Made by a program: the position numbers and the translations under genes
Assembly: GCA_905221385.1 (NCBI GenBank)
Contig: CAJNCV010000001.1
Location: 62,001-126,000, forward strand
Length of the DNA stretch: 64,000 nt
Reading direction: 5' to 3'
Source: a bacterium
GTDB lineage: Bacteria > Bacillota > Bacilli > Lactobacillales > Streptococcaceae
Shown here: piece after piece, positions 17,577 to 25,772 of the stretch
Layout of the letters: every line of letters begins with the position of its first letter
How positions within the stretch are numbered: the stretch's first letter is position 1
Notes under the pieces: generated by a model
The model's input: the letters and a program-made list of their open reading frames with translations, nothing else
Database searches by the model: none
Told to the model about the DNA's origin: nothing

Positions 17577-17584
17577 GTTATACT
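17577..17584 (+). promoter_or_regulatory. Promoter of the DEAD-box helicase gene
   Basis: Extended -10 TGTTATACT with TATACT at 17579-17584; start near 17591 gives a leader of about 140 bases. Confidence 0.55.
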
Positions 17585-17604
17585 AGATAGGTTGCAAAGA
17601 AACC

Positions 17605-17718
17605 AGTACTTTTCTTTCGTGGAAAAGAAGCAACACGGTATCTCATTTTTGTAGAAGATACGTCATGAAAAGAAAAGTATACACTAAAGCCTTATAGGGT
17701 GGCTTCGCACCACCTTTA
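17605..17718 (+). promoter_or_regulatory. Structured leader of the DEAD-box helicase mRNA
   Basis: TACTTTTCTTT (17607-17617) pairs with AAAGAAAAGTA (17669-17679), followed by a second hairpin GGTGG (17698-17702) / CCACC (17710-17714) extended by TAAA/TTTA. The second hairpin ends next to the ribosome site GAAAGAAG. A long folded leader on an RNA helicase gene is compatible with cold or self-regulation; no family was recognised. The 17395-17732 gap otherwise holds only the two divergent promoters. Confidence 0.5.
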
Positions 17719-17732
17719 GAAAGAAGAAAAAC

Positions 17733-19310
17733 GTGAAATTTAATGAATTTAACTTGTCTGCTGAATTGCTAGCAGAGATTGAAAAAGCTGGATTTGTAGA
17801 AGCAAGTCCTATCCAAGAACAGACTATTCCATTGGCCCTCGAAGGCAAGGATGTCATTGGTCAAGCTCAGACTGGTACAGGAAAAACTGCTGCCTTTGGC
17901 TTGCCAACCCTTGAAAAAATCCGTACAGAAGAAGCGACCATCCAAGCTTTGGTTATCGCTCCAACTCGTGAACTCGCTGTCCAAAGTCAAGAGGAACTGT
18001 TCCGCTTTGGCCGTAGCAAGGGAGTGAAAGTTCGCTCAGTTTACGGTGGTTCAAGTATTGAAAAACAAATCAAGGCCCTTAAATCTGGTGCTCACATCGT
18101 GGTAGGAACACCAGGCCGTCTCTTGGACTTGATTAAACGCAAGGCCTTGAAATTACAAGACATTGAAACCCTGATCCTTGACGAAGCGGATGAAATGCTC
18201 AACATGGGCTTCCTTGAAGACATTGAAGCCATCATTTCCCGTGTCCCTGAAAATCGTCAAACCTTGCTCTTTTCAGCAACTATGCCAGACGCTATCAAAC
18301 GTATCGGTGTTCAGTTTATGAAAGATCCTGAACATGTCAAGATTGCTGCCAAGGAATTGACAACAGAGCTGGTTGACCAATACTATATCCGTGTCAAGGA
18401 ACAAGAAAAATTTGATACTATGACACGTCTTATGGATGTGGAACAACCAGAACTTGCTATTGTATTTGGTCGTACCAAACGCCGTGTAGATGAATTGACA
18501 CGTGGACTTAAAATCCGTGGCTTCCGTGCAGAAGGAATTCATGGTGATTTGGATCAAAACAAACGTCTTCGTGTCCTTCGTGATTTTAAAAATGGTAATC
18601 TTGATGTTCTAGTTGCGACAGACGTGGCAGCACGTGGTTTGGATATTTCAGGTGTGACCCATGTCTATAACTACGATATTCCACAAGATCCTGAAAGTTA
18701 TGTTCACCGTATCGGTCGTACAGGTCGTGCTGGTAAGTCAGGTCAATCTATTACTTTCGTAGCACCAAATGAAATGGGCTACCTTCAAATCATCGAAAAC
18801 TTGACTAAGAAACGCATGAAAGGCTTGAAACCAGCGACAGCAGAAGAAGCCTTCCAAGCTAAGAAACAAGTAGCTCTCAAGAAAATCGAACGTGATTTTG
18901 CGGATGAAACTATTCGTGGGAACTTTGAGAAATTTGCTAAAGATGCTCGTAAGTTAGCTACAGAATTTAGTCCAGAAGAACTGGCTATGTATATCTTGAG
19001 TCTGACAGTCCAAGATCCAGATAGTCTTCCTGAAGTGGAGATTGCGCGTGAAAAACCACTGCCATTTAAACCATCAGGTAATGGCTTTGGTGGCAAAGGT
19101 AAGGGAGGTCGAGGAGGCCGTCGTGGAGACGACCGTCGAGACCGTGATCGCCGTGGCAATGGTCGCCGTGATGATTTCAAAAAAGGCAACCGCGGGAACG
19201 ATCGTTTTGATAAAGACAGACGCTATCGTAATAAAGACAATAAAAAACCTCACAACACTTCAAGTGAAAAGAAAACAGGCTTTGTTATTCGTAACAAAGG
19301 AGACAAATAG
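17733..19310 (+). CDS. cshA: DEAD-box RNA helicase CshA-like
   Basis: 525-residue ATP-dependent RNA helicase for RNA turnover and ribosome assembly. GTG start. Q motif SPIQEQ (about 25-30), motif I AQTGTGKT (45-52), motif II DEAD within LDEADEML (about 150), SAT motif, and HRIGRTGRAG in the second RecA domain; a C-terminal dimerisation segment and an Arg/Gly/Asp-rich basic tail (about 445-525) that binds RNA. Length and tail match CshA rather than the shorter CshB. Single-gene unit. Confidence 0.9.
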   Translation: MKFNEFNLSAELLAEIEKAGFVEASPIQEQTIPLALEGKDVIGQAQTGTGKTAAFGLPTLEKIRTEEATIQALVIAPTRELAVQSQEELFRFGRSKGVKVRSVYGGSSIEKQIKALKSGAHIVVGTPGRLLDLIKRKALKLQDIETLILDEADEMLNMGFLEDIEAIISRVPENRQTLLFSATMPDAIKRIGVQFMKDPEHVKIAAKELTTELVDQYYIRVKEQEKFDTMTRLMDVEQPELAIVFGRTKRRVDELTRGLKIRGFRAEGIHGDLDQNKRLRVLRDFKNGNLDVLVATDVAARGLDISGVTHVYNYDIPQDPESYVHRIGRTGRAGKSGQSITFVAPNEMGYLQIIENLTKKRMKGLKPATAEEAFQAKKQVALKKIERDFADETIRGNFEKFAKDARKLATEFSPEELAMYILSLTVQDPDSLPEVEIAREKPLPFKPSGNGFGGKGKGGRGGRRGDDRRDRDRRGNGRRDDFKKGNRGNDRFDKDRRYRNKDNKKPHNTSSEKKTGFVIRNKGDK

Positions 19311-19311
19311 G

Positions 19312-19341
19312 AAAAAGCGATTCACATTGTGAATCGCTTTT
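19312..19341 (+). terminator. Terminator of the helicase gene
   Basis: AAAAGCGATTCAC / GTGAATCGCTTTT hairpin with a three-base loop. Confidence 0.85.
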
Positions 19342-19521
19342 ATATATAAGGAGACCAAGGGTAAAAGAAGATGGTGATAGTAAAGGATAGGTGAAACGGA
19401 AAGGGATTTACCATGTCATCTTCTTATAATGTTATATTAACAAAAAATAATTCAGCTGTCAACACAAAAGAACTCATTTTTCTAAAATATTTTTGCTGTT
19501 CAAAATTGTAATTAAATAAGC

Positions 19522-19536
19522 AATTTTCAGATAATA
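19522..19536 (+). promoter_or_regulatory. CodY box upstream of codY
   Basis: AATTTTCAGATAATA matches the CodY consensus AATTTTCWGAAAATT at 13 of 15 positions and lies directly upstream of the -35, consistent with CodY repressing its own gene. Confidence 0.7.
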
Positions 19537-19537
19537 A

Positions 19538-19566
19538 TTGAAAATTCACGCTCTTTATGTTATAAT
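19538..19566 (+). promoter_or_regulatory. Promoter of codY-pncA
   Basis: TTGAAA (19538-19543), 17-base spacer ending TGT, TATAAT (19561-19566). Confidence 0.78.
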
Positions 19567-19592
19567 GGTAGCGATTAAATGCGAGGTAAAAA

Positions 19593-20381
19593 ATGGCACA
19601 TTTATTAGAAAAAACAAGAAAAATTACTTCTATTTTGAAACGCTCAGAGGAGCAACTTCAAGATGAACTTCCTTACAATGCGATTACACGCCAGTTGGCA
19701 GATATTATTGATTGTAACGCTTGTATTGTGAATAGCAAGGGGCGCCTTTTAGGCTACTTCATGCGTTATAAAACGAATACAGATCGTGTAGAGCAGTTTT
19801 TTCAAACTAAGATTTTTCCAGATGATTATATTCAAGGTGCAAACATGATTTATGACACGGAAGCCAATCTTCCTGTTGAACATGATTTGACCATTTTCCC
19901 TGTGGAGAGCCGTGCAGACTTTCCAGATGGGTTGACAACTATTGCTCCGATTCATGTATCAGGGATTCGCCTAGGTTCGTTGATCATTTGGCGTAATGAC
20001 AAGAAATTTGAAGATGAAGATTTGATTCTTGTTGAGATTGCGAGCACGGTGGTAGGGATTCAACTCTTGAACTTCCAACGTGAAGAGGATGAGAAAAATA
20101 TTCGCCGTCGTACTGCTGTTACCATGGCGGTTAATACCCTTTCCTATTCAGAACTTCGTGCCGTATCAGCTATTTTAGCTGAGTTGGATGGAAATGAAGG
20201 GCAGTTGACTGCATCTGTTATTGCAGACCGTATTGGAATTACGCGTTCTGTGATTGTCAATGCGCTTCGTAAACTGGAGTCTGCGGGAATTATTGAGAGT
20301 CGTTCATTAGGAATGAAGGGGACTTATCTCAAAGTTCTAATTGGTGATATTTTTGAGGAAGTGAAAAAGAGGGACTACTAA
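19593..20381 (+). CDS. codY: GTP- and branched-chain-amino-acid-sensing repressor CodY
   Basis: 262-residue global nutrient regulator. N-terminal GAF domain (about 1-155) binds isoleucine; a helical linker leads to the C-terminal winged helix with DNA-reading segment [21 protein letters not shown] (about 207-227). It represses amino acid uptake and synthesis genes when nutrients are ample. Ribosome site GCGAGGTAA. The stop codon overlaps the pncA start by one base, tying nicotinamidase expression to CodY. Confidence 0.95.
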   Translation: MAHLLEKTRKITSILKRSEEQLQDELPYNAITRQLADIIDCNACIVNSKGRLLGYFMRYKTNTDRVEQFFQTKIFPDDYIQGANMIYDTEANLPVEHDLTIFPVESRADFPDGLTTIAPIHVSGIRLGSLIIWRNDKKFEDEDLILVEIASTVVGIQLLNFQREEDEKNIRRRTAVTMAVNTLSYSELRAVSAILAELDGNEGQLTASVIADRIGITRSVIVNALRKLESAGIIESRSLGMKGTYLKVLIGDIFEEVKKRDY

Positions 20382-20956
20382 TGGCAAAGGCTTTAATCTC
20401 AATTGACTATACAGAGGATTTCGTAGCAGACCATGGAAAGCTGACTGCAGGGGCACCTGCCCAAGCCATATCAGAGGCAATTAATCGAGTAACCAGATTG
20501 GCTTTTGATCGTGGAGACTATGTCTTTTTCACCATTGATGCCCATGAAGAGAAGGATACATTCCACCCAGAAAGCAAGCTCTTTCCACCACACAACATCA
20601 TCGGAACTAGTGGTCGTAACCTTTATGGCCCCCTAGCTGATTTTTATGCTGAGCATGAGGCGGATAGTCGTGTCTTTTGGATGGACAAACGTCACTATTC
20701 AGCATTTTCAGGAACGGACCTAGATATCCGTTTGCGGGAACGTCGGGTTGATACGGTCATCCTAACTGGAGTCCTGACTGATATTTGTGTTCTTCATACG
20801 GCTATTGATGCCTATAATTTAGGTTATCAAATCGAGATTGTCAAGCCTGCAGTTGCCTCTATTTGGCCAGAAAATCATCAGTTTGCTCTTGGTCATTTTA
20901 AGAACACTTTGGGAGCCAAATTGCTAGATGAAAATCTGGCTGAAATCCAAGAATAA
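20381..20956 (+). CDS. pncA: Nicotinamidase (pyrazinamidase)
   Basis: 191-residue cysteine hydrolase converting nicotinamide to nicotinate in NAD salvage. Catalytic triad D9, K103 and C136 (SIDYTEDF, MDKRHYSAF, TDICVLHT); metal site D53/H55/H71 (TIDAHEE, PPHN). Start overlaps the codY stop by one base. It would also activate pyrazinamide. Followed after 80 bases by tRNA-Leu with its own promoter. Confidence 0.93.
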   Translation: MAKALISIDYTEDFVADHGKLTAGAPAQAISEAINRVTRLAFDRGDYVFFTIDAHEEKDTFHPESKLFPPHNIIGTSGRNLYGPLADFYAEHEADSRVFWMDKRHYSAFSGTDLDIRLRERRVDTVILTGVLTDICVLHTAIDAYNLGYQIEIVKPAVASIWPENHQFALGHFKNTLGAKLLDENLAEIQE

Positions 20957-20992
20957 TTCCCTTGGAAAAATGAAAAAAATCTGAAAAAAGTG

Positions 20993-21021
20993 TTGACAAA
21001 GATTTTGAAAGTTGATATACT
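20993..21021 (+). promoter_or_regulatory. Promoter of tRNA-Leu
   Basis: TTGACA (20993-20998), 17-base spacer, TATACT (21016-21021), near consensus, as expected for a stable RNA. Confidence 0.82.
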
Positions 21022-21036
21022 AGTAAAGTAATCGAC

Positions 21037-21122
21037 GCGGGGATGGCGGAATTGGCAGACGCGCAGGACTAAGGATCCTGTGACCGCTTTAGGTCGTGAG
21101 GGTTCAAGTCCCTCTCTCCGCA
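21037..21122 (+). tRNA. tRNA-Leu (anticodon AAG)
   Basis: 86-base class II tRNA. Acceptor GCGGGGA (21037-21043) pairs with TCTCCGC (21115-21121); anticodon loop CTAAGGA gives AAG, reading CUU and, through inosine-like or relaxed pairing, other CUN codons; long variable arm; T-loop GGTTCAAGTCC. CCA is not encoded. A terminator follows. Confidence 0.95.
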
Positions 21123-21130
21123 TAGGATAA

Positions 21131-21156
21131 GAGTTAGCTTTGGCTAGCTCTTTTTT
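21131..21156 (+). terminator. Terminator of tRNA-Leu
   Basis: GAGTTAGC (21131-21138) / GCTAGCTC (21143-21150) hairpin with six following T residues. Confidence 0.82.
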
Positions 21157-21246
21157 GTTTTTGCAAAGAAGACTAGAGGCTACGTTTCGTATATCGAAAA
21201 ATATTGGTATCAAGAACAGTCATTGTATCAGAACATTTAAACTGAG

Positions 21247-21418
21247 TTTTCCATTTCATTCTATCAAGAATATCCTCAAACACAAGTCAGAAAATGAAGA
21301 ACTTAGGAAATGGAAAATGCTAAGCTGAAAGACGGTGCCAGCATTTATAAAATGGAGTATATTTTTGATTGATAAAACGCATTCTATATGAGAAAAGTTA
21401 GCGTTCGCTAGCTTTTTT
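21247..21418 (+). ncRNA. Possible small RNA ending in an orphan terminator
   Basis: The gap 21157-21500 has no credible gene. It contains a perfect 11-base inverted repeat TTTTCCATTTC (21247-21257) / GAAATGGAAAA (21307-21317) and, at 21393-21418, a terminator hairpin AAAAGTTAGCG / CGCTAGCTTTT followed by T residues. No clear promoter was found, so this may instead be a relic or a backup terminator for tRNA-Leu. Confidence 0.3.
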
Positions 21419-21440
21419 GTTTTTTTCAAAAAGTTTTTTC

Positions 21441-21459
21441 GATTTCATAAACATTTCAT
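21441..21459 (+). promoter_or_regulatory. Direct repeat before vex1, possible response-regulator site
   Basis: ATTTCATA occurs at 21441-21448 and 21452-21459, an 11-base period as used by OmpR/PhoB-type regulators, placed across the -35 region of the TATAAT at 21469-21474. Confidence 0.4.
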
Positions 21460-21468
21460 ATTTGGATT

Positions 21469-21474
21469 TTATAA
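21469..21474 (+). promoter_or_regulatory. -10 box of the vex operon
   Basis: TATAAT 26 bases before the vex1 start, with ribosome site GGAGGTGA between. Confidence 0.6.
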
Positions 21475-21500
21475 TAGGCTTACAAATATGGAGGTGACAA

Positions 21501-22778
21501 ATGAATCCAATCCAAAGAGCTTGGGCTTATGTCAGCAGAAAACGACTGAGAAGTTTTATTTTATTTCTGATTTTATTTGTCCTTTTAGCAGGAATTTCAG
21601 CCTGTTTGACTCTGATGAAGTCCAACAAAACAGTAGAAAACAATCTTTACAAATCACTCAATACATCTTTTTCTATCAAAAAGATAGAAAATGGACAGAC
21701 CTTCAAATTGTCTGACCTAGCATCCGTGAGCAAGATTAAGGGACTGGAAAATGTCTCTCCTGAACTCGAAACGGTCGCAAAACTGAAAGACAAGGAAGCG
21801 GTGAGTGGTGAGCAGAGTGTAGAACGCGATGATTTGTCAGCTGCAGACAAGAACTTGGTTAGCTTAACGGCTCTCGAGGATTCATCCAAGGATGTCACCT
21901 TTACCAGTTCGGCTTTCAACCTAAAAGAAGGGCGACACCTTCAAAAAGGGGATTCCAAGAAAATCCTGATCCACGAAGAGTTGGCCAAGAAGAACGGTCT
22001 TTCGCTTCATGACAAGATTCGCTTGGATGCTGGACAGTCAGAATCTGGAAAAGGACAGCCAGTTGAGTTTGAAATTGTAGGCATCTTTTCTGGTAAAAAA
22101 CAAGAGAAATTTACAGGCTTGTCTTCTGACTTCAGTGAAAACCAGGTCTTTACAGACTATGAAAGCAGCCAAACGCTTCTGGGAAATAGTGAAGCTCAAG
22201 TCAGTGCAGCGCGCTTCTATGTAGAAAATCCTAAGGAAATGGACGGACTCATGAAGCAGGTGGAAAACTTGGCTTTGGAAAGTCAAGGCTACCAAGTTGA
22301 GAAGGAAAACAAGGCCTTTGAACAAATTAAAGACTCAGTTGCAACCTTCCAAACCTTCCTCACCATCTTCCTTTATGGGATGTTGATAGCAGGAGCAGGA
22401 GCCTTAATTTTGGTATTGTCCCTCTGGTTGAGAGAAAGGGTCTACGAAGTGGGAATTCTTCTGGCACTTGGAAAAGGCAAGAGTTCGATCTTCCTCCAGT
22501 TCTGTTTAGAGGTAGTTTTGGTATCACTTGGAGCTTTGCTTCCAGCATTTGTTGCAGGAAACGCCATTACATCCTATCTACTCCAAACTGTACTAGCCAG
22601 TGGAGATCAGGCAACCTTACAGGACACGCTGGCCAAAGCAAGCGGTCTATCAACCAGTCTCCTATCCTTTGCAGAATCCTATGTATTTCTGCTCCTGATT
22701 GGTTGCTTGTCTGTAGCCCTTTGTTTCGTATTTCTGTTTAGAAAATCGCCGAAAGAAATTTTATCATCTATTAGTTAA
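21501..22778 (+). CDS. vex1: ABC transporter permease Vex1 (FtsX/MacB-like)
   Basis: 425-residue permease. One N-terminal helix (about 18-38), a large extracytoplasmic domain (about 40-285), then three helices in the C-terminal FtsX domain (about 285-312, 330-355, 390-415). With Vex2 and Vex3 it forms an exporter-like ABC complex named in pneumococcus for vancomycin tolerance. Ribosome site GGAGGTGA. Pairing with the adjacent VncRS and fba matches the pneumococcal locus. No small peptide gene like Pep27 was seen beside it. Confidence 0.88.
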   Translation: MNPIQRAWAYVSRKRLRSFILFLILFVLLAGISACLTLMKSNKTVENNLYKSLNTSFSIKKIENGQTFKLSDLASVSKIKGLENVSPELETVAKLKDKEAVSGEQSVERDDLSAADKNLVSLTALEDSSKDVTFTSSAFNLKEGRHLQKGDSKKILIHEELAKKNGLSLHDKIRLDAGQSESGKGQPVEFEIVGIFSGKKQEKFTGLSSDFSENQVFTDYESSQTLLGNSEAQVSAARFYVENPKEMDGLMKQVENLALESQGYQVEKENKAFEQIKDSVATFQTFLTIFLYGMLIAGAGALILVLSLWLRERVYEVGILLALGKGKSSIFLQFCLEVVLVSLGALLPAFVAGNAITSYLLQTVLASGDQATLQDTLAKASGLSTSLLSFAESYVFLLLIGCLSVALCFVFLFRKSPKEILSSIS

Positions 22779-22790
22779 GAAGGAGAAATC

Positions 22791-23438
22791 ATGACTTTAT
22801 TACAATTACAAGATGTTACCTACCGTTATAAGAACACTGCTGAAGCAGTTTTATATCAGATCAAGTATAATTTTGAACCCGGAAAATTTTATAGTATCAT
22901 TGGTGAGTCAGGAGCAGGAAAATCCACTCTCTTGTCCCTACTGGCTGGTCTAGATAGCCCTGTTGAAGGTTCCATCCTTTTCCAAGGAGAGGACATTCGG
23001 AATAAGGGGTATTCTTACCATCGCATGCACCATATTTCCCTGGTCTTTCAAAATTATAACTTGATAGATTATCTTTCTCCGCTGGAAAATATCCGCTTGG
23101 TCAACAAAAAGGCAAGCAAGGATACACTTCTTGAGCTTGGTTTGGATGAAAGTCAGATCAAGCGGAATGTTCTCCAGTTATCAGGTGGTCAACAGCAACG
23201 TGTAGCCATCGCTCGCAGTTTAGTCTCAGAAGCTCCGGTTATTCTAGCTGATGAGCCAACAGGAAATCTAGACCCTAAAACTGCTGGAGATATTATCGAA
23301 CTGCTCAAATCACTTGCCGAGAAAACAGGTAAATGTGTGATCGTCGTCACCCACAGTAAAGAAGTGGCACAAGCGTCTGATATTACACTTGAATTGAAGG
23401 ACAAGAAACTAACTGAAACTCGCAATACTACAAAATAA
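22791..23438 (+). CDS. vex2: ABC transporter ATPase Vex2
   Basis: 215-residue ATPase of the MacB/LolD type. Walker A GESGAGKST at 38-46, signature LSGGQQQR at about 130-137, Walker B VILADEP at 150-156. It powers the Vex1/Vex3 permeases. Begins 12 bases after vex1 with AAGGAG; vex3 follows after 50 bases. Confidence 0.92.
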   Translation: MTLLQLQDVTYRYKNTAEAVLYQIKYNFEPGKFYSIIGESGAGKSTLLSLLAGLDSPVEGSILFQGEDIRNKGYSYHRMHHISLVFQNYNLIDYLSPLENIRLVNKKASKDTLLELGLDESQIKRNVLQLSGGQQQRVAIARSLVSEAPVILADEPTGNLDPKTAGDIIELLKSLAEKTGKCVIVVTHSKEVAQASDITLELKDKKLTETRNTTK

Positions 23439-23488
23439 GATGAGCTTGTTTTGATAGAATTATAAAATCAAATCTAGAAAGGGAACCT

Positions 23489-24868
23489 ATGTTACACAAC
23501 GCATTTGCCTATGTTACAAGGAAGTTTTTTAAATCGATTGTTATCTTCCTGATTATTCTCCTCATGGCGAGCTTGAGTTTGGTCGGCTTGTCGATCAAGG
23601 GAGCTACTGCCAAGGCTTCTCAGGAGACATTTAAAAATATCACCAATAGCTTCTCCATGCAAATCAATCGTCGCGTCAACCAAGGAACGCCACGTGGTTC
23701 AGGGAATATCAAGGGTGAGGATATCAAAAAAATCACCGAAAACAAGGCCATCGAGTCTTATGTTAAACGCATCAACGCTATCGGAGATTTGACTGGATAC
23801 GACCTGATTGAAACTCCAGAAACCAAGAAAAATCTCACTGCTGACCGAGCAAAACGGTTTGGCAGCAGTTTGATGATTACAGGTGTCAATGATTCCTCTA
23901 AAGAAGATAAGTTTGTCTCTGGTTCATATAAGCTGGTCGAAGGTGAGCACCTAACCAACGACGACAAAGACAAGATTCTCATGCACAAGGACTTGGCAGC
24001 CAAACACGGTTGGAAAGTCGGAGATAAGGTCAAACTAGACTCCAATATCTACGATGCAGACAATGAAAAAGGGGCCAAGGAAACAGTCGAAGTGACTATC
24101 AAGGGACTCTTTGATGGTCACAATAAGTCGGCAGTAACCTACTCGCAAGAACTCTATGAAAATACAGCTATTACAGACATTCACACTGCTGCAAAACTTT
24201 ATGGATACACAGAAGACACAGCTATTTATGGGGACGCAACCTTCTTTGTAACAGCAGACAAGAACTTGGATGACGTCATGAAAGAGCTGAATGGTATCAG
24301 CGGTATCAACTGGAAGAGCTACACACTTGTGAAGAGCTCCTCTAACTACCCAGCTCTAGAGCAATCCATCTCTGGTATGTACAAGATGGCCAACCTCCTC
24401 TTCTGGGGTAGCTTGAGCTTCTCAGTTCTTCTCCTTGCACTCTTGCTTAGTCTTTGGATCAATGCTCGTCGCAAGGAAGTGGGAATTCTCCTCTCTATCG
24501 GTCTCAAGCAGGCAAGTATCTTGGGGCAATTCATCACCGAATCTATCTTGATTGCCATCCCTGCTCTTGTTTCTGCCTACTTCCTAGCCAACTACACAGC
24601 TCGTGCAATCGGAAATACTGTTCTTGCCAATGTCACTTCAGGTGTTGCCAAGCAAGCCAGCAAGGCAGCTCAAGCTTCTAACCTTGGTGGTGGTGCAGAA
24701 GTAGATGGCTTTAGCAAGACCTTGTCGAGCCTAGACATTTCCATTCAGACATCAGACTTTATCATCGTCTTTGTTCTTGCTTTGGTTCTAGTGGTTCTCG
24801 TTATGGCGCTTGCTTCAAGCAATCTCCTTAGAAAACAACCAAAAGAACTCTTGCTCGATAGCGAATAA
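23489..24868 (+). CDS. vex3: ABC transporter permease Vex3 (FtsX/MacB-like)
   Basis: 459-residue permease with the same layout as Vex1: N-terminal helix (about 14-35), extracytoplasmic domain (about 40-300), three C-terminal helices in an FtsX domain (about 303-325, 348-370, 425-450). It has a polar, Ala/Ser/Gly-rich insert between the last two helices (about 380-410). Partner of Vex1 in a heterodimeric channel. Ribosome site AAAGGGA. Terminator follows. Confidence 0.88.
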   Translation: MLHNAFAYVTRKFFKSIVIFLIILLMASLSLVGLSIKGATAKASQETFKNITNSFSMQINRRVNQGTPRGSGNIKGEDIKKITENKAIESYVKRINAIGDLTGYDLIETPETKKNLTADRAKRFGSSLMITGVNDSSKEDKFVSGSYKLVEGEHLTNDDKDKILMHKDLAAKHGWKVGDKVKLDSNIYDADNEKGAKETVEVTIKGLFDGHNKSAVTYSQELYENTAITDIHTAAKLYGYTEDTAIYGDATFFVTADKNLDDVMKELNGISGINWKSYTLVKSSSNYPALEQSISGMYKMANLLFWGSLSFSVLLLALLLSLWINARRKEVGILLSIGLKQASILGQFITESILIAIPALVSAYFLANYTARAIGNTVLANVTSGVAKQASKAAQASNLGGGAEVDGFSKTLSSLDISIQTSDFIIVFVLALVLVVLVMALASSNLLRKQPKELLLDSE

Positions 24869-24870
24869 AA

Positions 24871-24921
24871 AACTTGCTACCTATTCTCCCCTAAATGGGG
24901 TATAATATAGGTAGCATTTTT
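24871..24921 (+). terminator. Terminator of the vex operon
   Basis: GCTACCTAT (24876-24884) / ATAGGTAGC (24907-24915) with an inner CCCC/GGGG stem and a following T-run. It separates vex123 from vncRS. Confidence 0.8.
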
Positions 24922-24939
24922 ATCTATTTCATCTTGATA

Positions 24940-25043
24940 ATACTCTTCGAAAATCTCTTCAAACCACGTCAGCTTCACCTTGCCGTACTCAAGTACAGCC
25001 TGCGGCTAGCTTCCTAGTTTGCTCTTTGATTTTCATTGAGTAT
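24940..25043. repeat. BOX element, boxA-boxC form without boxB
   Basis: 104-base element with imperfect terminal inverted repeats ATACTCTTCGAAAATC and GATTTTCATTGAGTAT. The boxA part contains the complement of the sequence used in the BOX-A1R typing primer (GGCAAGG...GCTGACG), and the boxC part has CTGCGGCTAGCTTCCTAG. BOX repeats are hallmarks of pneumococcus and its nearest relatives. It sits between the vex terminator and vncR, so its right end may contribute promoter sequence to vncR. Confidence 0.85.
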
Positions 25044-25115
25044 AAGGCCTCTTCCTTTCAGGGTGAAACAGAGAAGATTTACAAGAAATTTAAAGGAATG
25101 TGAAACGTTTTTTCT

Positions 25116-25772
25116 ATGAAAATTTTAATTGTAGAAGATGAGGAGATGATCCGTGAGGGAATCAGTGACTATTTGACGGATTGTGGTTATGAAACCATTG
25201 AGGCAGCAGACGGTCAGGAAGCTCTGGAAAAATTTTCCAGCTATGAAGTTGCTCTAGTACTGCTGGATATCCAGATGCCCAAGCTTAATGGCCTCGAAGT
25301 CCTAGCTGAGATTCGTAAAACCAGCCAGGTTCCTGTCTTGATGCTGACAGCCTTTCAGGATGAGGAATACAAGATGAGCGCCTTTGCCTCTCTGGCAGAT
25401 GGTTATCTGGAAAAGCCCTTCTCTCTCTCCCTTCTAAAAGTGAGGGTGGATGCAATTTTCAAGCGCTACTACGATACGGGACGAATCTTCTCCTATAAGG
25501 ATACCAAGGTGGACTTTGAGAGTTACAGTGCAAGCCTCGCAGGTCAAGAAGTGGCTATCAATGCCAAAGAGTTGGAAATTCTGGACTATCTGGTGAAAAA
25601 TGAAGGACGGGCCTTGACTCGTTCTCAGATTATCGATGCTGTCTGGAAGGCGACAGATGAGGTCCCCTTTGACCGTGTTATTGATGTCTATATCAAAGAA
25701 CTGCGGAAAAAGCTAGACTTGGATTGCATCCTCACTGTGCGCAATGTTGGTTATAAATTGGAGCGAAAATGA
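25116..25772 (+). CDS. vncR: Response regulator VncR (OmpR family)
   Basis: 218-residue two-component regulator. Receiver domain (1-120) with phospho-acceptor D51 in LLDIQMPK, acidic pocket E8/D9 in VEDEE and K99 in EKPFS; C-terminal winged helix (about 125-218) with RSQIIDAVWK. Partner of VncS, probably controlling the upstream vex genes. The start codon lacks a well-placed ribosome site: AAAGGA is about 18 bases away. Four-base overlap (ATGA) with vncS. Confidence 0.9.
   Translation: MKILIVEDEEMIREGISDYLTDCGYETIEAADGQEALEKFSSYEVALVLLDIQMPKLNGLEVLAEIRKTSQVPVLMLTAFQDEEYKMSAFASLADGYLEKPFSLSLLKVRVDAIFKRYYDTGRIFSYKDTKVDFESYSASLAGQEVAINAKELEILDYLVKNEGRALTRSQIIDAVWKATDEVPFDRVIDVYIKELRKKLDLDCILTVRNVGYKLERK

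Noticed and set aside
24940..25043. RUP element
   Set aside because: The internal GGCAAGG...GCTGACG complement and the boxC sequence identify a BOX element rather than RUP.
21419..25115. Pep27-like peptide gene at the vex-vnc locus
   Set aside because: No frame resembling the pneumococcal Pep27 peptide was seen in the gaps before vex1 or before vncR.
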